From CAZSPL01 sp964608735 (GTDB lineage Bacteria > JAJVIF01 > JAPKYR01 > CAZSPL01), in the NCBI GenBank assembly GCA_964608735.1, contig CAZSPL010000156.1, positions 1 through 9,561 on the forward strand: a stretch of 9,561 nucleotides of DNA. Reading direction: 5' to 3'. The stretch's first letter is position 1. Every line of letters begins with the position of its first letter. A program made the translations under genes and the position numbers. Below the pieces are notes generated by a model. It was not told the origin of the DNA. It searched no databases and saw nothing but the letters and a program-made list of their open reading frames with translations. Positions 1-6,274 of the stretch are shown here, in pieces.

Positions 1-38
1 CCGTATGCGCTTGATAACTCAACAATGAAAATCGCGCG

Positions 39-82
39 GGAAAGGGGTGGTCTTCCGGCAGCCAATGGAGCCACCCCTTTCC
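39..82. repeat. Perfect 12-bp inverted repeat with 20-base loop
   Basis: GGAAAGGGGTGG at 39-50 pairs perfectly with CCACCCCTTTCC at 71-82. No U-tract follows on either strand, so it is not a standard rho-independent terminator. It could be an mRNA 3'-end stabiliser or a relative of the GGTGG/CCACC palindromes elsewhere in the window. Confidence 0.75.
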
Positions 83-115
83 AGCGCCTGCACTCCTTGG
101 CACACACAGGCGCTG
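82..115. repeat. Perfect 9-bp inverted repeat adjoining the previous hairpin
   Basis: CAGCGCCTG at 82-90 pairs with CAGGCGCTG at 107-115 around a 16-base loop. It abuts the 39-82 hairpin and shares its last base. No T-run follows. Role unknown. Confidence 0.65.
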
Positions 116-218
116 TAAAGGTGTGCCACCCGAGATTAGGCAAAGTGGTGTCAGCAGAGATCATAGCAAAGGGGTGCCACCCGGGATTGTAGCGATGTCG
201 GAGCGCGAGCGCTTGGCA

Positions 219-260
219 GGACCACGGTCAGGCTCGCGGACTCGCCAGACCGTGCCACCC
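219..260. repeat. REP-like palindrome, copy 1
   Basis: Arms CACGGTC (223-229) and GACCGTG (248-254) form a 7-bp stem. A mismatch and an inner GGC/GCC pairing follow, and one side is flanked by CCACCC. Its reverse complement aligns with the copy at 4636-4678: both contain GGCACGGTCTG and, about 20 bases on, CTGACCGTGGTC. The copies lie on either side of the three-gene minus-strand operon in opposite orientations. This is probably a dispersed genomic repeat family. Confidence 0.6.
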
Positions 261-286
261 GGGATTGATTTCGTGTGTCTGATTGA

Positions 287-1330
287 TTATGGATTCGGGC
301 CGGTATTGTATGGATAGTCGTGCGCGTCCGCGCTCGAGAAACACGGCACCGCGCGCACATTGGTATCTTCAGTCCACGAGCAAATGCCCCACTTGAGGTT
401 CTTCGCATTGTAGCCCAGCATATTCAGCGCGGTCGTCGCAATGCCGCTCGTATGCCCCGAGGAGCAATAGCATACGATATCCGCGTCGGGAGGGAGCCGC
501 TTGAGGCTGCCTTCCTCGGCGATGCCCTGCCACGGGATATTTATCGCGCCCTCGATATGTCCGTTGTTGTATTGCGCCTCGGTGCGTACCGAAATAACAA
601 TCGGGTCATTGGAAAAATCCTCGTCATTCAGCAGGTCGAACAATTCATCCGCGGAAATAACCGGAGGCTGCGACCCCGCGACATATGCCTCCGCGGCCGC
701 GCGGACTATCTCGTCATCGTCCCGCGAATCGGTGTTGTCTATCGTATTCAATTCCTGCGTCGGCGGCGGTATTTTGATGATGGCATTAACAGGATAATTA
801 TTGCTGTCCACTGCATTGACGAACGGGTTGGTCGCGCGCACTTCGGCGTTGGTGGTCCACGCGCACATTCCGTATTTCAAATTCATCGCGTTATGGCCGA
901 GAGCGTTCAGAACGGTGGCCGCGATGGCGGCGGTATGCCCGGTGTAGCAATAGACGACGATATCCTTCCCTGTCGGTATCTTCGCGAGCTGGTCCGGGTC
1001 GGCGATCTCCTTCCACGGGATGTTTATCGCGCCCGCGATATGCCCCTTCTGGTAGTCGGCGTTGCTTCGCACGCTGATGATGAACGGGTCGTTCGATGAA
1101 TCGCCGTCGTTGAGGATGGCGAAAAGCTCCGATGCCGTGATGACCGGGCTGGAGCCGGATGACAGGTAGGAGTCGAGCGCGGCCCGAACCACTTCGAACT
1201 GGTCGATGTCACTGGGCGGGACGACGGGGTTGTCGTTATAGTATGAAACCCTCATGCACCCGCTCTGTATAAATACAAGGGCCGCGAGAATCGCGAGGGT
1301 GATCAGTCCGGATTTATATCTCTGCTTCAT
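287..1330 (-). CDS. Lipoprotein with two tandem rhodanese domains (ExtH-like)
   Basis: Predicted 347-residue envelope lipoprotein. A basic N-terminus and hydrophobic stretch end in lipobox QSGC, giving Cys25 as the lipidated residue. Two rhodanese-like domains follow, at about residues 46-165 and 207-330. Each has the family landmarks: a D/N-DPF/IVISVR strand, a GHIxGAINIPW segment and an active-site loop. The loops are CYTGHT (Cys128) and CSSGHT (Cys289), so both domains keep the catalytic cysteine. Each also has a second cysteine in GMCAW (Cys156) or GICSW (Cys317). Rhodaneses carry sulfur, and sometimes selenium, as a persulfide or perselenide on the active cysteine. The start is supported by GAGGAG six bases before ATG. 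The gene starts 40 bases after the cytochrome stop and is the last gene of the operon. A rhodanese lipoprotein beside a porin and multiheme cytochrome recalls ExtH of Geobacter; that assignment is by domain and context only. The substrate is unknown. Confidence 0.9.
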   Translation of the reverse strand: MKQRYKSGLITLAILAALVFIQSGCMRVSYYNDNPVVPPSDIDQFEVVRAALDSYLSSGSSPVITASELFAILNDGDSSNDPFIISVRSNADYQKGHIAGAINIPWKEIADPDQLAKIPTGKDIVVYCYTGHTAAIAATVLNALGHNAMNLKYGMCAWTTNAEVRATNPFVNAVDSNNYPVNAIIKIPPPTQELNTIDNTDSRDDDEIVRAAAEAYVAGSQPPVISADELFDLLNDEDFSNDPIVISVRTEAQYNNGHIEGAINIPWQGIAEEGSLKRLPPDADIVCYCSSGHTSGIATTALNMLGYNAKNLKWGICSWTEDTNVRAVPCFSSADAHDYPYNTGPNP

Positions 1331-1370
1331 GGCGTTCTCCTCGATATTAACGGCGCGCTTATTTCATGCG

Positions 1371-2729
1371 CTACGGGACCTCATCGACTATGACATCCTT
1401 GTTGGCGTCGATTTCTTCCTCGAACATCCGTCCCTGGTTGATTTTCATGTTTATATAGAACTCGGTAAGGAACAGGCTCGAATGGCCGTGGCAGCTGTCG
1501 CATGAGGCGTTCTGCGGCGTAAACCGCTGGATGTTGTGCGGGGTGGCTAATCCCCACGTCGGTTCGGATGCGAATTGCTCAAGCTCGATGCCGTAGTCCT
1601 CGAACGAATCCGGGTATACCGGCCCATGCCTCAGCAGGCAGATTTCCTCGGGGCGCTCATCCGATTTCAGCGGGTTGCGCCCGATGCGGAAATCGATTTC
1701 CGATGCCACGAGCGTGCCGCTGGTCGCGCCGCTTCCCGGGCGGGCGACGTGGCACTGGTAGCAGTTGGTGTATGGCTGCGCGTGGCATACATGGCATTCG
1801 AGCTGTCCGATGTGCTGTTCGTGGAACGGGTTGGCGTCGTTGATGGATTCCCCGTGGCAGTCGCGGCAGCTCGGTCGCGCCGGGGCGTTATAGAGCTTGT
1901 CGGCGGCGTTGTTCGCGCCGTGAAGCTCATCACCCGTATGGCAGTCGGTGCATGTCATACCGGCGAGATAATGGATGCTCGCTTTTATCCCGCGTATCTC
2001 ACCCCTGAATTCCTTGCCGAGGCTCTGGCCGTGGCATGCGGTGCAGTTGCGGGTAAGGTTCGGTGTCTTCTTGAATTCGTGTTTGTCGAGCAAACCGCCG
2101 TTGACTATTTTTGGCTGCGACACATGGCACTGTCCGCATGTGGTATGGCATTCGGCGCAGCGCTCATCGAGCATCTGCCGCATATCGGAAGTCAGTTCAC
2201 CGGCGCCGCTTCGCGCGAGAAGCGCCGTCTTGTATCCCGTCTGGTCGAACATAAGGCTCTTGGAATGATTCTCGACGATTTCGCGATGGCACGCGGCGCA
2301 GTTCTCGATATCGAACTCGCTGGGGTCGTCGATAAATCCGGCGTGAGAGTCCTCTTTGACATTCACTCCCGGTGTCCCGCCGTGGCAGCCGACGCATCCG
2401 CCCTGGTTGTGCACGTCGGTCAGGAAATCATCGGAGACCGTGTAGAGCTCGTATGCCTCAAACTGGGGCACCGTGCCCGCTCAGCTTCCGGTGCTTTCCG
2501 GTGGAATAACCGGCTTGGCGGAAAGGGTTATCATATCCTCGCTGGAATGGCACGCGATGCAGGTGCCATACGCCGATACACCCGGCTTGCCGCCGGTCAG
2601 TTCCGTAAGATGAACAGAGCGTGAGCATTCGCACAGGGTCAGCATGATGACCAGCGCGCACGCGAGGCCCGCGATTGCCGCGCCGCGGATGCGTTTTCGA
2701 GAGGATTTTATTTTCATACGATGCAGCAT
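1371..2729 (-). CDS. Undecaheme c-type cytochrome, probable selenoprotein (UGA at 2483-2481 read as Sec; ExtK/ExtL-like)
   Basis: Predicted exported electron-transfer protein of 452 residues if the internal TGA is decoded as Sec83. The N-terminus has a basic stretch and hydrophobic segment (about 6-32) with cysteines at 33 and 35, so it may be a lipoprotein although the lipobox (LTLC) is poor. Eleven CXXCH motifs start at residues 57, 112, 144, 191, 198, 229, 260, 288, 312, 323 and 410. The TGA follows STGS and is followed by AGTVPQFEAYEL in the same frame; only one base triplet blocks the reading. The downstream part alone would begin at a GTG (2471) with no clear ribosome binding site and no export signal, yet carries ten hemes that need periplasmic attachment, so readthrough is the simplest reading. 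From memory, related cytochromes have a GxGCGG-like sequence here, placing Cys at the TGA. The first ATG lies 3 bases after the porin stop; ATG 2717 is an alternative start. Nonsense mutation or sequencing error remain possible. Confidence 0.85.
2453..2483 (-). promoter_or_regulatory. Candidate bacterial SECIS element just downstream of the in-frame UGA
   Basis: Reading the minus strand, TGA (2483-2481) is followed by nine bases, then GUGCC (2471-2467) pairing with GGCAU (2457-2453). There is a C/A mismatch, one inner C-G pair (2465/2459) and a five-base apical loop AGUUU (2464-2460). The loop has G in its second position and begins 17 bases after the UGA. As I recall the bacterial SECIS rules, they ask for a small loop with a G among the first bases and a loop about 16-37 bases from the UGA; this fits at the near edge. 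A competing, closer hairpin, GGGCA/UGCCC with loop CGG (2478-2466), is also possible. Folding was done by eye. Confidence 0.5.
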
Positions 2730-2732
2730 TTT

Positions 2733-4487
2733 CTATAAATCGATCCTGTAATAGACCACCGCGTTGAAATAATCGAATTCGAGATTCGAATAATCGGTGT
2801 TGCCCGAATCGCCGTACTCCGTTTCAATCATCCACCTGCCGTCCGGCCCGAGGGTGAGCGATGTCGATATCCGCATCAGGTCGAAGTCGTTCAGCTCGGA
2901 ATCGCCCCTGCCGGTGAAGATTCCCGCCGCGAACGCGGTGTCGCCGCCGGAATCGTAGTGGAAATCAACGCCGAGTCCCGACTGCCCCGCGGAGTTGGGG
3001 GCGATTTCATCGAGGCTGAAATTCATGCTCGTGTTCTCGTAGTAAAACGATAGAGCCGAGTTGTCCGACGGATTGTATGTCATCGATGTCGCGAACACAT
3101 TGCTTCCACCGCTGCTGTCGCGAAGCCGCATGTTCCAGTTGCGCAAGACATTCGAAAGCTGCCACGACCATTCGTCGCCGAGCGGCGTATACAGCCCGGT
3201 CTTCCATTCCCACCGGGTATGCAGCGTAAGCGGCTGCTGGGCTTCGATGCCGCCCTGTTCGCTGCCGTCGGGGAACTGGCTGTCGTTAAAACGCGAAAGC
3301 GCAAGCCGCTGGCTTATCGAGCCGTCGTTTCCAAAACGATATCTGCCGCCGACGAATCCCGAAATCGAATAGCCGTAATTCCTGATGGTGTACGGCGCGA
3401 GGTCGGCTTCGGTAAGTCCCGGGCGTATTAAAAATTCGCCGATGCCGGGGGCTTCATAGCGTATGCGGTCGGTGTGGAAATATTCAACAGAGCCACCTGC
3501 GGTCAGGCGCAGGTTGTCATAATTATATTTCAGCCTGCCGCCGAAATCGTAGTGACGGTCGTAGTGCGTATTCAGGGTCTGCTCGCCGCCGATGGTTTCA
3601 TAGTTGCCGTATGCTGTCAGCACCGAATGATCCAGGTATTTGCATCGGCGGGTGATGCTCCCCGAGAAAATATGCCGCGACATCGCCCCGCCGATTCCCG
3701 CATCCGGGCTGTCGGCGCGGATACCGGCATAGCCCGCTTTCAGCGACGTGCGGTCGTTGAGCGGGATGTCCGTGTTAACAAGCGCGGTGACGGTATCGCG
3801 GTTGGAGAATTCAAAATCGTCGGAATCGATCCTGTCGAAGATGAGCCCGAAGTCGAGGTCGCCCCAGCATGCCGGGTAGTCGTAATGGAATGCCACGCGG
3901 TCGCTCGAATAATTGTTGAGCACGGCGGCATCGTCGCGCCGGTCGACATCGCGATGCGTCCAGCTTCCGGTGAACGCATCGAATGAAGTCTCGAAGCTGT
4001 AATCCTTGATGTCGGTCCATGCGCTGCGCACGCTCGATGGCAGGTTCTCGATGAGAGCATAGTCGGCGAGTCCGAACGTTCCGTGGAACGATGCATCACC
4101 GGTGAATACACGCAGCCCGATGCCTGCGTTGTTGTTGTCCTTATAAAATGCCTCGAGTGAAAATTCACTTCCGCCATCGAACCGGGTGACCGCTTCGCTG
4201 CGGCCGAGGATAATACCGTCCATCAGCGGGGCGTAATGGCGGCTCTGCTCATCGCTCTCGTCATCGTCGAGATAAGCGACACCGGGAACGATAAATCCCT
4301 GCAACGCCATCGCTTCTTCATACAATGCGAGATTCTCTTCGAGGAACGGATTGACTTGCGTTGCTTCTTCGGTCACCGCGTCATCTTCGGCGAATGCGAC
4401 TGCCGGCATCGCGGCCAGCATCATCGCGACGAGTATCGCAACGGGTATCAGTTGTTGTTTTCGTGATGTCCACACGTCAGGTTTCAT
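2733..4487 (-). CDS. Predicted outer-membrane beta-barrel (ExtI-like porin)
   Basis: Predicted 584-residue exported protein. The signal peptide has a basic n-region, a hydrophobic core (about residues 13-30) and AFA before EDD, so cleavage is likely after residue 33. The mature part has no long hydrophobic helices. It is rich in alternating aromatic/polar strands with Asp/Asn/Gly turns to the C-terminus (NAVVYYRIDL), as expected for a large barrel, although the last residue is Leu rather than Phe. I chose ATG 4487; the in-frame TTG at 4490 adds one residue and neither has a strong ribosome binding site. It is the first gene after the promoter at 4544-4572, and its stop lies 3 bases before the cytochrome start, which suggests translational coupling. 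In porin-cytochrome conduits the barrel holds or admits a multiheme cytochrome so that electrons can cross the outer membrane. The ExtI comparison rests on context and architecture; uptake of an anion such as selenite is an alternative role. Confidence 0.8.
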   Translation of the reverse strand: MKPDVWTSRKQQLIPVAILVAMMLAAMPAVAFAEDDAVTEEATQVNPFLEENLALYEEAMALQGFIVPGVAYLDDDESDEQSRHYAPLMDGIILGRSEAVTRFDGGSEFSLEAFYKDNNNAGIGLRVFTGDASFHGTFGLADYALIENLPSSVRSAWTDIKDYSFETSFDAFTGSWTHRDVDRRDDAAVLNNYSSDRVAFHYDYPACWGDLDFGLIFDRIDSDDFEFSNRDTVTALVNTDIPLNDRTSLKAGYAGIRADSPDAGIGGAMSRHIFSGSITRRCKYLDHSVLTAYGNYETIGGEQTLNTHYDRHYDFGGRLKYNYDNLRLTAGGSVEYFHTDRIRYEAPGIGEFLIRPGLTEADLAPYTIRNYGYSISGFVGGRYRFGNDGSISQRLALSRFNDSQFPDGSEQGGIEAQQPLTLHTRWEWKTGLYTPLGDEWSWQLSNVLRNWNMRLRDSSGGSNVFATSMTYNPSDNSALSFYYENTSMNFSLDEIAPNSAGQSGLGVDFHYDSGGDTAFAAGIFTGRGDSELNDFDLMRISTSLTLGPDGRWMIETEYGDSGNTDYSNLEFDYFNAVVYYRIDL

Positions 4488-4543
4488 CAAGATTCGTACA
4501 GCATACGCGAGGAACCGTAGTAATAACTGTTAATCGAGGATGA

Positions 4544-4572
4544 ATTCTACTCGGGAACAACATGCTTGTCAA
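4544..4572 (-). promoter_or_regulatory. Near-consensus sigma70 promoter for the porin-cytochrome-rhodanese operon
   Basis: On the minus strand, TTGACA (4572-4567, perfect -35) is separated by 17 bases from TAGAAT (4549-4544, five of six for -10). Transcription would start near 4537, giving a leader of about 50 bases before the porin ATG at 4487. All three operon genes lie downstream on the same strand with short gaps, so one transcript is likely. I saw no clear operator palindrome overlapping the promoter. Confidence 0.7.
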
Positions 4573-4635
4573 ACCACACTTCCAGATTACTCGTACCGCG
4601 CACTTCAACCTCCGTTTCATAAAAGCATGTGATGT

Positions 4636-4678
4636 GTGGCACGGTCTGCGCGAGCCCTGCGAGCGCTGACCGTGGTCT
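4636..4678. repeat. REP-like palindrome, copy 2
   Basis: Arms CACGGTC (4640-4646) and GACCGTG (4668-4674) enclose an inner GCGC/GCGC stem (4648-4651 with 4663-4666). The sequence aligns with the reverse complement of the palindrome at 219-260. It is upstream of the operon promoter. Confidence 0.6.
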
Positions 4679-4696
4679 TTATATTGTTGCGCTGTT

Positions 4697-4740
4697 TGCC
4701 ACGGTTATCCCTCGCGGAGCTCGGGAAAACCGTGCCACCC
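4697..4740. repeat. REP-like palindrome, copy 3
   Basis: Arms CACGGTT (4700-4706) and AACCGTG (4728-4734) enclose an inner TCCC/GGGA stem (4708-4711 with 4723-4726) and are followed by CCACCC. This is the same outer-arm and inner-stem layout as the copies at 219-260 and 4636-4678, with a compensating change (C-G to T-A) at the arm end. It lies just beyond the 3' end of the TIM-barrel gene. Confidence 0.55.
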
Positions 4741-4765
4741 GGAAACCATTACCTGGAGAATTAGT

Positions 4766-6007
4766 TCAGGGAAGCATCCACCCGGGGTGGCGGATCTCTT
4801 CAACCGGCTCGTCGATGTCGAGCAGGTGTTCGAGGGAGCCGCCGTCGTCCGGCACATACTTGCGCCAGTATTCCACCGACTTCTTCATCATATCGAGGAT
4901 CTCCCTCGGACGCTGCGCCGTTCTCGCGAAGATTTCGAGGGTGAGGAAAACTTCATCGACCATCGGCGGCATGCCGCGTCGCGGCGCCTGCTCGAAGCTT
5001 CGCGCGAGGGAATGCAAAAATTTGCGCGGCTCGATGAGTCCGGTCATGTTGTATTCCTGTGTGAACGGCAGGTGCGCCGAGGTCTTGCCGTCGGTCTGTT
5101 GCATGTGGATTATCGGGCTGTACGCGCCGTATTCCTGTATCCACTTGTAGATATCCCCGTCGGTTTCCTCGGCGAAGAGCCACGGATGCCGGTCGACTTC
5201 CGCTCTAAGTTTCGGGCGAAGCTCGCGTACGAGTTCGGGGATGGAATCCCTCTCCGCCGCGGCTTGCTCTATTAAATCATACGCCGCCTTCGTCCCGAGC
5301 CAGATCTTACCGAGGCTTCCGTTCTCGCGCACTTCCCTGAGCGCCCCCGCGATATGGCGCAGCATCGGCTTCTGGTAGCGCCGCTGGATGGAGCCGTGCC
5401 CGGTGTCGAGGGTGAGATAGAGCGGAGCTTTGTAGATGCCGAAAACCTGCGTGAGCATTTCCTGCGCGCCCGCGATGGTCCACGGCGGCTGGCTGGGGGT
5501 GTACATCTGTTCGAGCGCGAGCCCGGGGAGATTCTGTTCCTTCGCGTAGACAGCGAGATAGGAAAGGTTTTCGGTGAGTTTGCGCATCGTGTCCTTGTAT
5601 TTAATCGGGTCGTGAAGGACATTCTGCGGGATGGCGTGGCAGAAGAAGCCGAACCGCGCGCCGAGGTTGGACGCGGTGTTTATCATCGGCTTGAGCCATT
5701 TTTCCTGTATACGGCGCTGGACTTCCTCATGGTTATGCGTAAGCCCGAGCGTTGTATACGACCCATGCCCCGTGAAGATGCTGGATATTTTGACATCGTA
5801 GCGTTTTACCGTGTAGCCGACTTCGGTCTCCCAGTTGCGAAGCTGGTCGGCCCCGATATAGAGCGGGTCGGCCTCGACATCGGCGCTCGCCTCGATGTAG
5901 CGTATGCCCCACTTGCGGATGATGCGTATCCACTCCTCGGGCACCGTCCACCGTTTCGAGGCGAAGCAGTTGTCGACGGCAAGATATATCCTCGGGTATC
6001 GCGCCAT
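4766..6007 (-). CDS. Xylose-isomerase-like TIM-barrel protein (sugar or sugar-phosphate isomerase/epimerase)
   Basis: Predicted cytoplasmic protein of 413 residues. The frame stays open upstream to 6166, but ATG 6007 is the likely start: GGGAG lies 7 bases before it and the recognisable fold begins at once (RIYLAVDNCFASKRW). The sequence fits the xylose isomerase-like barrel superfamily: EASADVEADPLY (about 39-50) after an early strand, GHGSY (80-84), FFCHA (121-125), LALEQM with Glu166, LTLDTGHGS with Asp201 and His204, and IIHMQQTDGK with His301 and Asp306. Glu166, Asp201, His204 and His301 are candidate metal ligands by analogy with the family. No signal peptide is present. The precise substrate cannot be read from the sequence. 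It is transcribed in the same direction as the porin operon but separated from it by 278 bases and REP-like repeats, and divergently from the lipoprotein pair. An internal segment is duplicated at the right end of the window. Confidence 0.8.
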   Translation of the reverse strand: MARYPRIYLAVDNCFASKRWTVPEEWIRIIRKWGIRYIEASADVEADPLYIGADQLRNWETEVGYTVKRYDVKISSIFTGHGSYTTLGLTHNHEEVQRRIQEKWLKPMINTASNLGARFGFFCHAIPQNVLHDPIKYKDTMRKLTENLSYLAVYAKEQNLPGLALEQMYTPSQPPWTIAGAQEMLTQVFGIYKAPLYLTLDTGHGSIQRRYQKPMLRHIAGALREVRENGSLGKIWLGTKAAYDLIEQAAAERDSIPELVRELRPKLRAEVDRHPWLFAEETDGDIYKWIQEYGAYSPIIHMQQTDGKTSAHLPFTQEYNMTGLIEPRKFLHSLARSFEQAPRRGMPPMVDEVFLTLEIFARTAQRPREILDMMKKSVEYWRKYVPDDGGSLEHLLDIDEPVEEIRHPGWMLP

Positions 6008-6127
6008 AAGTCCGCTCCCACTGACACGGCACGGGGGATAAAAGGTAGTAAAGATTTGCCTCCAGCGCAAGTCCCTCCCGCTGATTCCCGCTTTATTCCG
6101 GGCAAAGATTATCTCGCTCCGGGTGCC

Positions 6128-6145
6128 GCGCACTTCAGTGTGCGC
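6128..6145. repeat. Small palindrome GCGCAC-N6-GTGCGC in the divergent spacer
   Basis: GCGCAC at 6128-6133 and GTGCGC at 6140-6145 form a perfect 6-bp inverted repeat around TTCAGT. It could be an operator between the divergent genes or a dispersed repeat remnant; GCGCACTTCA also occurs near 4598. Confidence 0.4.
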
Positions 6146-6261
6146 CTCCCAAGCCCTGTTCACCATAATATTTTTAATGTATTTTTCTCTTGCAAAATAT
6201 TAATTCATGTGAGATATTCATTTTAGGGAATTACCGGCAAATTGAAAAATATTTTTCTCGT

Positions 6262-6268
6262 AAGGAGG
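6262..6268 (+). promoter_or_regulatory. Strong ribosome binding site that fixes the start at 6275
   Basis: AAGGAGG ends 6 bases before ATG 6275. An in-frame TTG at 6242 lies upstream of this site and has no comparable signal, so 6275 is the better start. Confidence 0.85.
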
Positions 6269-6274
6269 ACGTTG

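Larger units (their letters stand above)
1..286. other. Non-coding, palindrome-rich spacer downstream of the rhodanese gene
   Basis: I see no convincing gene here; the short open frames have no ribosome binding site and overlap repeats. The stretch holds two perfect hairpins (39-82 and 82-115), a REP-like palindrome (219-260) and three copies of a GTGCCACCCGRGATT motif starting at 123, 174 and 252. The copies at 174-189 and 252-267 are identical over 16 bases. No hairpin followed by a T-run is visible on the minus strand, so the end of the operon transcript is not marked by a classical terminator. Confidence 0.7.
4488..4765. other. Non-coding spacer between the porin operon and the TIM-barrel gene
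   Basis: This 278-base stretch holds the operon promoter (4544-4572) and two REP-like palindromes (4636-4678, 4697-4740). The short plus-strand open frames have no ribosome binding site and run through the repeats, so I do not call them genes. Confidence 0.7.
6008..6274. other. Divergent AT-rich intergenic region
   Basis: This region separates the minus-strand TIM-barrel gene from the plus-strand lipoprotein pair and should hold promoters for both. The right half (about 6165-6260) is strongly AT-rich. TTGCAA at 6190-6195 with GATATT 17 bases later is a weak plus-strand promoter candidate; no good minus-strand promoter stands out. A small palindrome lies at 6128-6145. Confidence 0.5.

Noticed and set aside
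123..267. CRISPR array from the repeated GTGCCACCCGGG motif
   Set aside because: Only three short, imperfect copies with unequal spacing (51 and 78 bases between starts), and the motif recurs as REP-like DNA elsewhere.
320..1099. Plus-strand open frame opposite the rhodanese gene
   Set aside because: Arg-rich antisense shadow of a high-GC gene; the minus-strand product has clear rhodanese motifs and a ribosome binding site.
1371..2471. A separate 366-residue cytochrome gene starting at GTG 2471
   Set aside because: It has no clear ribosome binding site and no export signal, and lies in the same frame three codons after the TGA. One Sec-containing gene from 2729 explains it better.
1575..2624. 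Plus-strand 349-residue open frame opposite the cytochrome
   Set aside because: Antisense shadow; the opposite strand carries ten CXXCH motifs in this span.
2458..2661. Frameshift as the cause of the cytochrome interruption
   Set aside because: 2729 and 2471 are in the same frame (258 bases apart), so only a stop codon, not a shift, separates the two parts. The overlapping 67-residue frame is an out-of-frame shadow.
6008..6166. N-terminal extension of the TIM-barrel protein to 6166
   Set aside because: GGGAG before ATG 6007 and the immediate start of the fold favour 6007; the extra 53 residues look like translated spacer.
5354..6226. Plus-strand 290-residue open frame opposite the TIM-barrel gene
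   Set aside because: No ribosome binding site and no recognisable fold; the minus-strand frame has family motifs throughout.
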